DNA of 64,000 bases from Tumebacillus_A lipolyticus. Lineage in GTDB: Bacteria > Bacillota > Bacilli > Tumebacillales > Tumebacillaceae. A program made the position numbers and the translations under genes. The notes under the pieces are model-generated. The model saw nothing but the letters and a program-made list of their open reading frames with translations. It was not told the DNA's origin and did no database searches. Positions 1-8,067 of the stretch are shown here, piece by piece (within the stretch, counting starts at the first letter, position 1; each line of letters begins with the position of its first letter). The stretch covers positions 558,001 to 622,000 of the forward strand of contig NZ_JBHUIO010000005.1 of NCBI RefSeq assembly GCF_042682745.1, read 5' to 3'.

Positions 1-1050
1 TCTGTCTTCTATGATTGGAACTTTTACAGACAGTTGCGTCCCTTTGCCTGGCGACGAGATCATGTCCAACACGCCGCCGATCTCATCTGCCCGCTCCTGC
101 ATCGATCGCAGACCGTAAGAGGCTGCTTTCGAAGAGCTCATGTCGAAGCCGACCCCGTTGTCGATCATCCGCAAAAAGACCTGCGTGTCTGTCGCGCCGA
201 GCCTGACGGTGACCGAAGTGGCCTGTGAGTGGCGAAACACGTTGGACAGACCTTCCTGCACGATGCGAAACAGATGATCCTCCACCCCTTTTGACAGCGG
301 CGGGATGTCGGTGATCTCGGTGCGAATCTCGATCGGCTGTTTCGCTTGAAACTCTTGCAGCAGCTCCTCCAGCCCCTCGCGCAGCCCCTTTCCTTCCAAC
401 GTGGCAGGTCGCAGGTGCAAGAGCAGTGCACGCATCTCCTTTTGCGCGTGGCCGGCCATCTTTTCGATCATCGCGATCTGCCGTTCGATCTTGCCGCCCT
501 CCATGTTGTTCATGTTTTCCTGAACGGCAGAAGACATCATCGAGATCGCAAACAGCTGTTGCGAGACCGCATCGTGCAGTTCCCGCGCCAAGCGCTGGCG
601 CTCTTCGAGAATCGCCGATTTCTTCAACTGATCCTGCATCTCCGCCTTCTCTGTCGACAGGCGCTGCAGCGATGCGACCTGCTTCTCGATGCGCTGCGCC
701 ATCTCGTTCAGCCGGTCGCCCGACAGCCCGATCTCATCATCTCCAAGCGGAGGCACGCGGTGGGCGAACTGCCCTTTCTCATAGCGCAACGTCGCTTCGA
801 CCAACACCTCCAAGCGCTGCTTCAAGCTGTAGCCGAAGGTGAAGCCGGAGACGACGCCTGCCGCGACGATCAGGAACAGCAAGATCAGCAGCACCGGGAT
901 GTCAAACCATTTTGCATTCCACAGCTCGGTCAGGCTGAGCTCATATTGTACGATCATCACGATCAGCACAGGGATTGCTATCATCAGGCCGACGCCGAGC
1001 GTAAACCGAGTCATCCGCCATTGGATGTTCGCCATCTGTTTTCGGCTCAT
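1..1050 (-). CDS. liaS: LiaS/VraS-type sensor histidine kinase (3' end outside window)
   Basis: Membrane sensor kinase of a cell-envelope stress two-component system. The frame reads from an ATG at 1050 to the left edge without a stop, so the C-terminus and the expected liaR lie outside. Two hydrophobic segments (about residues 15-36 and 48-72) are followed by a HAMP-like linker and a HisKA_3 dimerisation motif ERQRLARELHDAVSQ with the phosphoacceptor His near residue 160. An HATPase region follows with DNGVGFD and GKGTQL. The start overlaps the stop of the LiaF-like gene as ATGA (1047-1050), indicating translational coupling. This order, LiaF then LiaS behind a PspA/LiaH gene, matches Lia operons of Bacilli. 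The family assignment is firm; the inducing signal is inferred. Confidence 0.9.
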   Translation of the reverse strand, partial: MSRKQMANIQWRMTRFTLGVGLMIAIPVLIVMIVQYELSLTELWNAKWFDIPVLLILLFLIVAAGVVSGFTFGYSLKQRLEVLVEATLRYEKGQFAHRVPPLGDDEIGLSGDRLNEMAQRIEKQVASLQRLSTEKAEMQDQLKKSAILEERQRLARELHDAVSQQLFAISMMSSAVQENMNNMEGGKIERQIAMIEKMAGHAQKEMRALLLHLRPATLEGKGLREGLEELLQEFQAKQPIEIRTEITDIPPLSKGVEDHLFRIVQEGLSNVFRHSQATSVTVRLGATDTQVFLRMIDNGVGFDMSSSKAASYGLRSMQERADEIGGVLDMISSPGKGTQLSVKVPIIEDR

Positions 1051-1832
1051 AAGTACCTCACATCCACATCTCCGAGCAACATCGAGATCGATATCTTCAC
1101 TTTTCTCGAAGCTCCAGAATAGCTAGGTGAGGTCTTTTGCAGGTGGCAGTTCAGCCCGCCCTGCTTGGTGCCGAGCACCTCCACATTGCCAGCGGTGACC
1201 GATGCGGTGACCGCCACGTCCAGATCATAGGGAACATAGATATCCACATCGCCGACCAGCGCGGAGATGACGAGCGTCGTCTCGCCTTCGGGGATGATCG
1301 CTTTGGACAGGTCGATCTTCACATCGCAGGCACCGTAGGAGATGTTGAGCCCTTCCAAATCGAACTGGTGATTGATCAGCCGCAGATTGCCGACCAGCGA
1401 TCCGCCGAAAGAGGGGATCGACCAGCCGTACCGCCAATCGTCAGACCGCGCTCGATCTTCCCGCTCCGCTTCCTCTGACGCTTTTCGCTTGTGCTCTTCT
1501 GATCGTTCGTGCTCTTCGTCCTGCTCGTGCCTGCAGTTCCACGATCTAGCTCGCTTCGGCTCTCGCTCTTGGCTTTTGATCAACCGATAGCCGAGGTAGA
1601 CGAACAGGGCAGCCACGACGATGCCGGCGAGGTCTATGTCAAACGCTCGCTTCACGAGGAGGATCGCACCGGTCACCATCAGCACGATACCTGCGAGCTG
1701 TGAACGATTCTGATAGAGCCAATAGCCGATAACACCGAGCAATACCGGGAGAAACAGATCGAGAGCGCTCAACACAATAATGATAAAAACGATTGCAAAA
1801 ACGATGAGGACAGGATTTTTTGGCAAGCGCAC
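1047..1832 (-). CDS. liaF: LiaF-like membrane regulator of the Lia system
   Basis: Predicted inhibitor or partner of the LiaS kinase, acting at the membrane. I choose the GTG at 1832, preceded by an AGGAAGGGGGG ribosome binding site, giving 261 residues; an ATG at 1889 would add an untypical basic leader. The N-terminal third holds three or four hydrophobic segments. The middle is a highly charged Glu/Arg linker (for example EHERSEEHKRK). The C-terminal part is the beta-strand-rich LiaF/DUF2154-like domain, with GDVDIYVPYDLDV and a repeat LLGDVDVRYL at the very end. It overlaps liaS by 4 bases. LiaF proteins usually repress LiaRS in unstressed cells; that role here is inferred from homology. 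Confidence 0.85.
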   Translation of the reverse strand: MRLPKNPVLIVFAIVFIIIVLSALDLFLPVLLGVIGYWLYQNRSQLAGIVLMVTGAILLVKRAFDIDLAGIVVAALFVYLGYRLIKSQEREPKRARSWNCRHEQDEEHERSEEHKRKASEEAEREDRARSDDWRYGWSIPSFGGSLVGNLRLINHQFDLEGLNISYGACDVKIDLSKAIIPEGETTLVISALVGDVDIYVPYDLDVAVTASVTAGNVEVLGTKQGGLNCHLQKTSPSYSGASRKVKISISMLLGDVDVRYL

Positions 1833-1912
1833 CCTTTGTCCCCCCTTCCTTGCTGTTATTATAAACCATAAACGCAAGAAGGGGCCCATGCGGGCACCCT
1901 CAGCTTTTGCAT

Positions 1913-2560
1913 TTAGGAGATTTTTTCGCTGCGCATGCGCTCCAACTCTTTTTCTACCTCGTCCGCATACTCGAAACGTGCGTAGCTCATCTCATCAAAG
2001 CAAGAGGATGCCGCAGTTTTTGCTCTGATCTCCTTCTCCAAGATGCGGTCTTCCAAGCGTTGAAACTCGCGGAAGAAGCTTTCCGAGTCGATGCTGTGCA
2101 GCGCGGTGACGATGCGTTCCTTCACATCTGCGATATTGGCGCGGGCGATCAGCGCTTGCTTGCGATCTTTCAGCTCCTGATAGCGGCGCTCCAGCAGTGC
2201 AACCTGCTCTTTGAGCTCTGCGACCTGCACGAATGCGATCTCCGCCTGCTCGCTATAGTAGCTTGCGCGCGCCTCGTAGTGCTTCATCTCTCCGAGCGCT
2301 TTACGTGCGAGGTTCTCCTCGCCAGCGTTGAACGCTTGCTCCGCTTGGCGGCGACGCTTGTCTTCCAGCGCTTGCGCCTCCTCTTTGTTGCGCTCGAAGC
2401 TCGCAGCGAGCGTCTGTTGCTTGACGATCGCATGGCGCGCTTTGTGCAGCTCGTCCTCCATGTTGCGGATCGTGTGGTTGAGCATCATCTTCGGATCTTC
2501 CAGTTGATCCAGACCTTCGTGAATCGCTGCCGATACGATGTTGCAGATGCGTTTGAACAT
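1913..2560 (-). CDS. liaH: PspA/IM30 (LiaH-like) membrane stress protein
   Basis: Cytoplasmic coiled-coil protein of the PspA/IM30/LiaH family, which oligomerises and protects a damaged cytoplasmic membrane. The 215 residues are almost entirely helical and charged. They start with the typical amphipathic helix MFKRICNIVSAAIHEGLDQL and the family sequence EDPKMMLNHTIRNMEDEL, followed by long coiled coil. A strong AAGGAGGAG site precedes the ATG. It lies between the two-TM protein upstream and the LiaF-like gene downstream on the same strand, so it is part of the Lia operon. Length is normal for LiaH/PspA. Confidence 0.92.
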   Translation of the reverse strand: MFKRICNIVSAAIHEGLDQLEDPKMMLNHTIRNMEDELHKARHAIVKQQTLAASFERNKEEAQALEDKRRRQAEQAFNAGEENLARKALGEMKHYEARASYYSEQAEIAFVQVAELKEQVALLERRYQELKDRKQALIARANIADVKERIVTALHSIDSESFFREFQRLEDRILEKEIRAKTAASSCFDEMSYARFEYADEVEKELERMRSEKIS

Positions 2561-2590
2561 ATGTGACTCCTCCTTAGGGGTTGTGTGAGA

Positions 2591-2932
2591 TTAGTTGCGT
2601 TGTTTTTTCAAGAAATCTTTCCACTCATCATCAAATCTGTCGTCCACTTTGACGCGGCCAGCTGTGTGAACATCGCCAGAGTGGCGGCATACCGGCTGAT
2701 CCTCTTTCAATTTTCTCATCAGCTTCAGCACGATGTACGCACCGCCAGCCAGGATCGCCAAGGCGAACACGAGGGAGAAGACCATCCCGATCAGCGCCGG
2801 CAGCCAGCCGCCGGTGAACATCAGGCCGAGCAGCAACAGGATGACCGCCGACACTTTCTTGCCTCGTTTTAAATTTTTCACCCCGAAGTAGAAGAACATC
2901 AGGGAGATCAAAAAGCTTATGAACCCGCCCAT
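2591..2932 (-). CDS. Small membrane protein heading the Lia operon (LiaI-like position)
   Basis: A 113-residue protein with about three hydrophobic segments (roughly residues 5-22, 30-48 and 50-68) and a basic/acidic C-terminal tail of about 40 residues. The ATG at 2932 has AAGGAG eight bases upstream; the GTG at 2941 abuts this site and is rejected. It is first in the operon, before the PspA/LiaH gene, which is the place LiaI occupies in Bacillus. LiaI anchors LiaH at the membrane, so a similar docking role is inferred. Sequence similarity to LiaI cannot be judged by eye. Confidence 0.7.
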   Translation of the reverse strand: MGGFISFLISLMFFYFGVKNLKRGKKVSAVILLLLGLMFTGGWLPALIGMVFSLVFALAILAGGAYIVLKLMRKLKEDQPVCRHSGDVHTAGRVKVDDRFDDEWKDFLKKQRN

Positions 2933-3115
2933 GTGATTCACTCCTTTCGTGTAGTGGTTGTTCTTGATGTCTTTATCTTACGGAATTTCACGAGGCGGCT
3001 TAATGTACCTGAGTTGAATCTTCAGATCAGACTTTGGTCGTAGATCGGGTAGGACAAGCGGGAGATCGATCGCGTACAATGGATGAAATGAGGGAAAAGA
3101 GAGGAGGTTGCATCG

Positions 3116-3931
3116 ATGAAGGAGCAACTGCTGTTGAGCCCCGAACTGGTGGGGCGCATCGAACGATCGAACTGCCTGGAGCATCTGGACAAGTGCCAGA
3201 GCATGCAAGCGCGGGAAGGCAATCCGATGGGAATCGTCATCGAGCATTTCGGCTCGGCCACGGCGGTCGGTTCGGCCGTCCTCGGCGGTGCGACAAACCG
3301 GGTGATGTGCTTTGGGGATCATGAGGAAGGGCGGTTGGATGAGATCATCCGCTTCTTTGCTGAGCACAACCTGCCGTTTCGCTTTGAAATCTGCCCAGGC
3401 GATGTGAGCGCAGACTTGCTGGCCAAGCTGGCAGATCGCGGCTTCGAACAAAATGGGTTCCATGCGGTGATGTATGGAGCTCCGCAGACAGCGCCACCTG
3501 TGCTTCCAACTGAGCTGACCATCGATCAGGTGGCGGAGCAACAGTTTGACCTGTACGGCGATCTGTATGTTCAAAGTTTCGGCATGCCTGACTGGACGAA
3601 AGCGGGGGTGGCAGAAAACAACCGCCTGCTCAGCCAGCGCCCCGGACGCACCTTTTACTTCGCCGCTGTCGATCACGCCCCCGCAGCTGTAGCCAGCCTG
3701 TTCGTCGCAGATCAGGTCGCCAACCTCGCGCTGGCGGGCACGGCGCCGGACTACCGCGGGAAGGGCTGTCAGTTGGTCTTGTTGCATCAGCGCTTGTTCG
3801 ATGCGAGCGCCCAAGGGTGCGATCTGGTGGTCGGACAGGCTACCTTCCTGTCGACCAGCATGCGGAACATGCAACGCGCAGGGTTGCAGCTCGCCTATAC
3901 GAAAGCGTTCTTCAGCAAGCGCAGTCGGTAG
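3116..3931 (+). CDS. GNAT-family N-acetyltransferase
   Basis: 271-residue protein. Its C-terminal half carries the acetyl-CoA-binding motif A of GNAT enzymes (AGTAPDYRGKGCQLVLLHQR, about residues 205-224), and the remainder fits a tandem or extended GNAT fold. The N-terminal 100 residues are unlike a standard GNAT domain and may bind substrate. The start has AGAGGAGG upstream. It is monocistronic, convergent with uppP and followed by a bidirectional terminator. The substrate is unknown. Confidence 0.8.
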   Translation: MKEQLLLSPELVGRIERSNCLEHLDKCQSMQAREGNPMGIVIEHFGSATAVGSAVLGGATNRVMCFGDHEEGRLDEIIRFFAEHNLPFRFEICPGDVSADLLAKLADRGFEQNGFHAVMYGAPQTAPPVLPTELTIDQVAEQQFDLYGDLYVQSFGMPDWTKAGVAENNRLLSQRPGRTFYFAAVDHAPAAVASLFVADQVANLALAGTAPDYRGKGCQLVLLHQRLFDASAQGCDLVVGQATFLSTSMRNMQRAGLQLAYTKAFFSKRSR

Positions 3932-4013
3932 GATCTGCTTCTGCTTCGTACCTTTCGCAAGCGCTTTCCATCTGCGATCGATCGCTTTTACTTCTTCCCA
4001 AAAAAGAACAAAA

Positions 4014-4058
4014 GAAAAGACCTTCGCGCAACTTTTCCAGAGCGCAAAGGTCTTTTTG
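4014..4058. terminator. Bidirectional rho-independent terminator
   Basis: Inverted repeat AAAAGACCTT-CGCGC ... GCGC-AAAGGTCTTTTT, with A/T tracts on both sides, lies between the convergent GNAT gene and uppP. Confidence 0.85.
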
Positions 4059-4084
4059 TCGACTGCGTACAACTGCAGGTCATT

Positions 4085-4876
4085 TTACAACACGAACAGC
4101 CAAAAAAGCCCGGCCAACACAAAGCGATAGATGGCAAACGGGGTCAGCTTGACGCGTTCGAGCAACTTCAGGAAGGATACCATCGCCACCATCGCGACGA
4201 CGAACGAAGCGACAAAGCCGACCGCAAAATATCCGAAGTCGCTGGAGGAGAGATGCCCCCAGCTTTTGAACAGATCGAGCCCGGTCGCACCGACCATCAT
4301 CGGGATGGCGATAAAAAACGAAAAATCTGCCGCCGCTTTCCGATGAACGCCGTACAGGAGACCGCCCGACATCGTCGAACCGGAGCGCGAGAAACCTGGC
4401 CACAGGGCGAGGCATTGAAACAGACCGATCGTCAGAGCTTGTCTGTACGTGATATCGTCGATCGTCTTCGCTTTGATCTCGCCTTGAAACCTCTCTGCCG
4501 CGATCATCAGCACCCCGCCTGCGACCAAACCGATCAGGACGGTGGTCGGGGAGAACAGCACATCTTTGATAAAGCCGTGCAGGAGCAGACCTAAAATCAT
4601 CGCCGGCAAGATGCCCAAGAACACATGGAGCAAGTTGATGTTGTACTTTGGCGTGTTCGCCCCGCGAATGCCAAACAGCGCGAAGATGCGCTTGCGATAC
4701 AACACGGCAGCCGCCATGATCGCTCCAAGTTGAATGAAGATCTCAAACGTCTTGGCCGCTTCCCCGGTGAAATCGAGCAGTTCTCCCGTCAGGATCAGGT
4801 GCCCGGTCGAGGAGATCGGCAGAAACTCTGCCAAGCCTTCGATCAGCCCCATCAATAGCGCAGTGATATAATCCAT
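4085..4876 (-). CDS. uppP: Undecaprenyl-diphosphatase (BacA/UppP)
   Basis: Integral membrane enzyme that dephosphorylates undecaprenyl diphosphate to recycle the lipid carrier for peptidoglycan and other wall polymers; overproduction confers bacitracin resistance. The 263 residues show both BacA signature regions: GLIEGLAEFLPISSTGHLIL near residues 11-30, and WPGFSRSGSTMSGG near residues 158-171. About eight TM segments are visible. The start has GAGGAAAGGAAG upstream. A second, PAP2-type undecaprenyl-diphosphatase (bcrC) lies at 37.2 kb. Confidence 0.96.
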   Translation of the reverse strand: MDYITALLMGLIEGLAEFLPISSTGHLILTGELLDFTGEAAKTFEIFIQLGAIMAAAVLYRKRIFALFGIRGANTPKYNINLLHVFLGILPAMILGLLLHGFIKDVLFSPTTVLIGLVAGGVLMIAAERFQGEIKAKTIDDITYRQALTIGLFQCLALWPGFSRSGSTMSGGLLYGVHRKAAADFSFFIAIPMMVGATGLDLFKSWGHLSSSDFGYFAVGFVASFVVAMVAMVSFLKLLERVKLTPFAIYRFVLAGLFWLFVL

Positions 4877-4935
4877 GGCCGACTTCCTTTCCTCTCAAAA
4901 TACTCTTTTGCATCATACACTAGATGCGGGCGATG

Positions 4936-4970
4936 AAAAACCCCATCCTTGTAAAAAACGGATGGGGTTG
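4936..4970 (-). terminator. Rho-independent terminator after the sco gene
   Basis: Stem AACCCCATCC / GGATGGGGTT with flanking A/T tracts, between the end of the SCO gene (4996) and the start of uppP (4876). It separates the two units. Confidence 0.8.
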
Positions 4971-4995
4971 GCATTACAATCTCGCGTCAAAATCG

Positions 4996-5616
4996 CTATT
5001 CTTTCGCTAGTTTCACAATATCTTTCAGCACATCTTCGGTCGGCATCTCGTCGCCCATGTAATACACTTTGCGCACATTGTTTTTCGCGTCCACCAGATA
5101 CAGCGAACGGGTGGCGTGGATAAAGGTGCCGTCCGCCTGCTCTTCGACAAAGGCGCCGTAGCTCTCGACCACCTTGTGCGTATCCGCTTCCTTGCCGCGC
5201 AGCAGCGTCCACCCGCTCTGATCGATGCCCATCGCCTCCGCGTGCGCTTTCAACACGTCTGGCGTGTCGCGATCCGGGTCGAACGTGACGGAGACGAACT
5301 GCACCTTGTCGCCAAAGAAGCCCTTTGCTTTCAGCTCTTTTTGCAGGTTGACCATCTTCGCCGTCGTGATCGGGCAGATGTCCGGACAGTTGGTGAAGAA
5401 AAACTCGACCAGTCTGACCTTCCCGTTGTAATCGGTGAAGGAGACATCCTGGTTGTCTATATTCTGCAGCGTAAAATTGGGGGCGCGGTTCAAGATCGGC
5501 AGTTTGGTGTATCCCGACCAGAACCAGTATGCAATCCCTCCGATAAACGCGACGATCAGCAACACGATAAAGCCATTTACCAACAGGTTGTTACGCCGCT
5601 TGCTGGTTGCTTCCAT
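4996..5616 (-). CDS. SCO1/SenC-type copper chaperone
   Basis: Membrane-anchored thioredoxin-fold protein that delivers copper to the CuA centre of cytochrome c oxidase. 206 residues: one N-terminal TM anchor (about residues 12-34), then the SCO domain with the copper-binding NCPDICP motif (two Cys, near residue 77) and the distal His in the stretch FIHATRS near residue 167. The ATG lies 4 bases after the lgt stop, with an AGGG site inside the end of lgt, so the two are co-transcribed. Typical length for bacterial SCO (YpmQ-like). Confidence 0.92.
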   Translation of the reverse strand: MEATSKRRNNLLVNGFIVLLIVAFIGGIAYWFWSGYTKLPILNRAPNFTLQNIDNQDVSFTDYNGKVRLVEFFFTNCPDICPITTAKMVNLQKELKAKGFFGDKVQFVSVTFDPDRDTPDVLKAHAEAMGIDQSGWTLLRGKEADTHKVVESYGAFVEEQADGTFIHATRSLYLVDAKNNVRKVYYMGDEMPTEDVLKDIVKLAKE

Positions 5617-5620
5617 ATCT

Positions 5621-6391
5621 TCACTGCCCTTTCTTCAGCAGGCGCGTCGCCGCGTAGAGCACCACCGTCACCCCGATGGCTGCCACGCTTGTCCATTGAC
5701 CTGCCGTCCAGTTAAACAGATACTCTGGCGTATCACCGCGCAAGTATTCCAGAAAGAACCTCGCGACCGAATAGAGCGTCACATAGGCGACAAACAGCAT
5801 TCCTTTTGGAAGCGGTTTGAACTTGAGCAGGATCAACAGCGCGAAGACGACCATGTTCCACATGCTCTCAAACACTTCGGCTGGCCACAGCGGTTGATCG
5901 CCATACTCAGCATGCGCGTTCGTGCCGGGCGGATAGACGATGCCAAATCCGCTGTTGGTCGGCGCACCGTACGCATCCCCGTTCAGGAAGCAGGCGGCGC
6001 GCCCAATCGCCTGAGCCAAGATCATCCCCGGCGCGAAAATGTCTGCCGTCTCCCAGAACGACCATTTCAGCTTCCGCACATACCAAGCTCCGGTGAGGAT
6101 GCCCCCGATCAGGCCGCCCTGCACCGACATTCCGCCATCCCAGACGGCAAAGATCTGCAACGGGTGGGAGAGATAATAGCCGCCCTGAAAGAACAGCACC
6201 TCCCAGAGCCGCGCCCCGATCAGGCCGCCCAAGATGGTCGAAAAGGCCATCTCGCTGACTTTCTCCGGGTCCTTTCCTTGCAGCTTGGCAAAATAGGCGG
6301 TCACGCCGAGTCCAAGCATGATCGCGAGCACCGATACCACCGAGTGGGACGGTACGGCAAACCCGAAAATCTCAAAGAGATATTCCCGCAC
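5621..6391 (-). CDS. lgt: Prolipoprotein diacylglyceryl transferase
   Basis: Transfers diacylglycerol from phosphatidylglycerol to the lipobox Cys of prelipoproteins, in the cytoplasmic membrane. 256 residues with seven TM segments. The Lgt signature AQAIGRAACFLNGDAYGAPT lies near residues 135-154, with the conserved region GGMSVQGGLIGG near residues 85-96. GTG start with GAGGAGG upstream. Many lipoproteins in this window (YtkA-like, VanY-like, FbpA-like, BtuF-like, Sbp-like) would be its substrates. Confidence 0.96.
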   Translation of the reverse strand: MREYLFEIFGFAVPSHSVVSVLAIMLGLGVTAYFAKLQGKDPEKVSEMAFSTILGGLIGARLWEVLFFQGGYYLSHPLQIFAVWDGGMSVQGGLIGGILTGAWYVRKLKWSFWETADIFAPGMILAQAIGRAACFLNGDAYGAPTNSGFGIVYPPGTNAHAEYGDQPLWPAEVFESMWNMVVFALLILLKFKPLPKGMLFVAYVTLYSVARFFLEYLRGDTPEYLFNWTAGQWTSVAAIGVTVVLYAATRLLKKGQ

Positions 6392-6461
6392 TGTTGAACC
6401 TCCTCATGTCCATCATCCGACCGCACGTCGCAAAGACGCTCTGCATACATTCAGACCTGCA

Positions 6462-6863
6462 CTACTTCACCACTTCGAAGCTGACGGTCGGCATCTGATG
6501 GATCTCTTTTGTCGTGGTGTGGATCGTCACCTGATACTTGCCAGCCTCGGCAAACGATTTCTTCAGCGAATACACACCGTCTTTTCCTGTCGCCTTCAGA
6601 GTCTCATGCTTCTCCTCACCGCGCCAGATTTCAAACTCGACTTTCGCATCTTCTACTTTTGCATCTCCTTGCGAGATGTTGGCGACAAGCTCCGCTTCCT
6701 CGCCCACCTTGACCGGGCTCGGATTGGTGGCAAAATTGATGGTCAACTTCTGGGGCGCGTTCGACCCATGCGCTTGATGAGGATCTTGCGCCTGATCGCT
6801 ACCGCATCCAACACTTGTCATCGCAACGATGGCAGACACAGCCACCCATAATTTCCATTTCAT
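6462..6863 (-). CDS. YtkA/FixH-like lipoprotein
   Basis: 133-residue exported lipoprotein. The ATG at 6863 has AGGAGGTG six bases upstream; the ATG at 6881 contains that site in its own reading frame and is rejected. Signal peptide with lipobox TSVGC near residue 20, then an immunoglobulin-like YtkA domain (PSPVKVGEEAELVANI, KDGVYSLKKSFAEAGKYQVTIH). It precedes lgt-sco on the same strand. YtkA-like domains often accompany respiratory or copper proteins, and the neighbouring SCO fits that. Exact role unknown. Confidence 0.8.
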   Translation of the reverse strand: MKWKLWVAVSAIVAMTSVGCGSDQAQDPHQAHGSNAPQKLTINFATNPSPVKVGEEAELVANISQGDAKVEDAKVEFEIWRGEEKHETLKATGKDGVYSLKKSFAEAGKYQVTIHTTTKEIHQMPTVSFEVVK

Positions 6864-6982
6864 CTTCTGCACCTCCTGCATTCACAGGCAATCATACCAA
6901 ACTCTATTTCGCGAGGACATTACTCAAACGGGCTATCTTTATTACGAAAGTGTGACACCTCTGCCATAACTTTATCCAAGCG

Positions 6983-7015
6983 AAAAAGCAGACTCGTCCT
7001 TCGCGAGCCTGCTTT
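6983..7015 (-). terminator. Rho-independent terminator after the VanY-like gene
   Basis: Stem AAAGCAG-CTCG / CGAG-CTGCTTT, followed on the minus strand by TTTTT, four bases past the stop of the carboxypeptidase gene. Confidence 0.8.
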
Positions 7016-7018
7016 CGA

Positions 7019-7843
7019 TCAGTCTATCTGAAAATATTCTTCCATCGTCAGATCTTTCGCTCGCAGCTCTGCTGCCAGCTCCGTGCCGACATATCGCAGA
7101 TGCCACGGCTCATACGCATAGCCGGTGATCGATTCTTTTCCCTTCGGATAGCGGATGATAAAACCATATTGATCGACGTGGTCTGCGATCCACTTCGCCT
7201 CTGGCAGATCGGCAAAGCAGTCTTCCACCGCGCACTTGCCGTCGCTGCCCGATACATCGACCGCAAGCCCCGTCTCATGCTCGCTGTGACCGGGCACTGC
7301 GCTGTAGCGGCGCGCTTCCGCTTCGCCCTGCGTCTGGACATAATAGTTGAAGAGCTGCGTCTGCGTGGCGTTGGAGCGGTAGGCGGACGCGACGCTCAGA
7401 TAGATCCCATCTCGCTTGGCGTCTGCAAACATTTTTTTCAGCGCTTCTGCCGTCTCTTTTGCCATCAGGCGCTTCTCTCCGCCTTCTCCGGAGAGAAAGG
7501 GCAACTCTCTGTCGTCGACCAGATTGGGCGGTTGAAAGCCGGAGGGCAGCCCGACCTTTTTGTTCACGAGGACGGTGACGCTTCCAGGCTGACCGGCGAC
7601 AGGCTTGCTCGGCTTTTCAGCTTGCCCGTTTGCTCCCGTCTGCCCGCTTTCTCCTGCTTGCCCGTTTTGACCTGCTTCCCCAGCTTGTCCATCCTGACCG
7701 CTTGGCTCCTGCTGATCAGACTGACCGACTGCGGGGGGTTTGGGCGTTTTAGACTGTGCCGTCAACGAATCACACCCGCTGCCAAGCGCCAGAGCGGCGA
7801 GGAGCAGGGTGGCGAGACCGGCAATTCGGATTCTCTTGCTCAA
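7019..7843 (-). CDS. D-alanyl-D-alanine carboxypeptidase, VanY type, lipoprotein with collagen-like stalk
   Basis: Predicted zinc peptidase that trims the terminal D-Ala of peptidoglycan stem peptides, anchored outside the membrane. TTG start with AGGAGG eight bases upstream. Signal peptide with lipobox-type LGSGC near residue 24. Residues about 49-77 form roughly nine consecutive Gly-X-Y triplets (GQDGQAGEAGQNGQAGESGQ and on), a collagen-like spacer. The VanY/DacB domain follows, with SAYRSNATQ, the zinc-site motif SEHETGLAVDVSG near residues 187-199, and EPWHLRYVG near the C-terminus. 274 residues. Confidence 0.9.
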   Translation of the reverse strand: MSKRIRIAGLATLLLAALALGSGCDSLTAQSKTPKPPAVGQSDQQEPSGQDGQAGEAGQNGQAGESGQTGANGQAEKPSKPVAGQPGSVTVLVNKKVGLPSGFQPPNLVDDRELPFLSGEGGEKRLMAKETAEALKKMFADAKRDGIYLSVASAYRSNATQTQLFNYYVQTQGEAEARRYSAVPGHSEHETGLAVDVSGSDGKCAVEDCFADLPEAKWIADHVDQYGFIIRYPKGKESITGYAYEPWHLRYVGTELAAELRAKDLTMEEYFQID

Positions 7844-7910
7844 TGTCGTTTCCTCCTGATCTGATGTCTAGTACTAGGATACCAGCAATGCGATCCTTTT
7901 TCTATGTCGC

Positions 7911-7940
7911 TTGCACCGAATGTTCCGGTCGATATATACT
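7911..7940 (+). promoter_or_regulatory. Candidate sigma-A promoter for the MFS exporter
   Basis: TTGCAC (7911-7916), an 18-base spacer and TATACT (7935-7940), about 130 bases before the MFS start. Good match by eye; not proven. Confidence 0.5.
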
Positions 7941-8067
7941 TCATAACACAAGGATCAAAATGGAAATTCGAAATTATCCTCGACCGCAACCTCATGATCG
8001 CACATCAGCACATTACCGCATCACGACCTATCCGATTCAAGCTAATTCAAGGAAGGATGATTCACCG

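Noticed and set aside
2978..4072. 364-codon minus-strand ORF opposite the GNAT gene
   Set aside because: No ribosome binding site or domain; the plus-strand GNAT gene has a good start and a recognisable acetyl-CoA motif.
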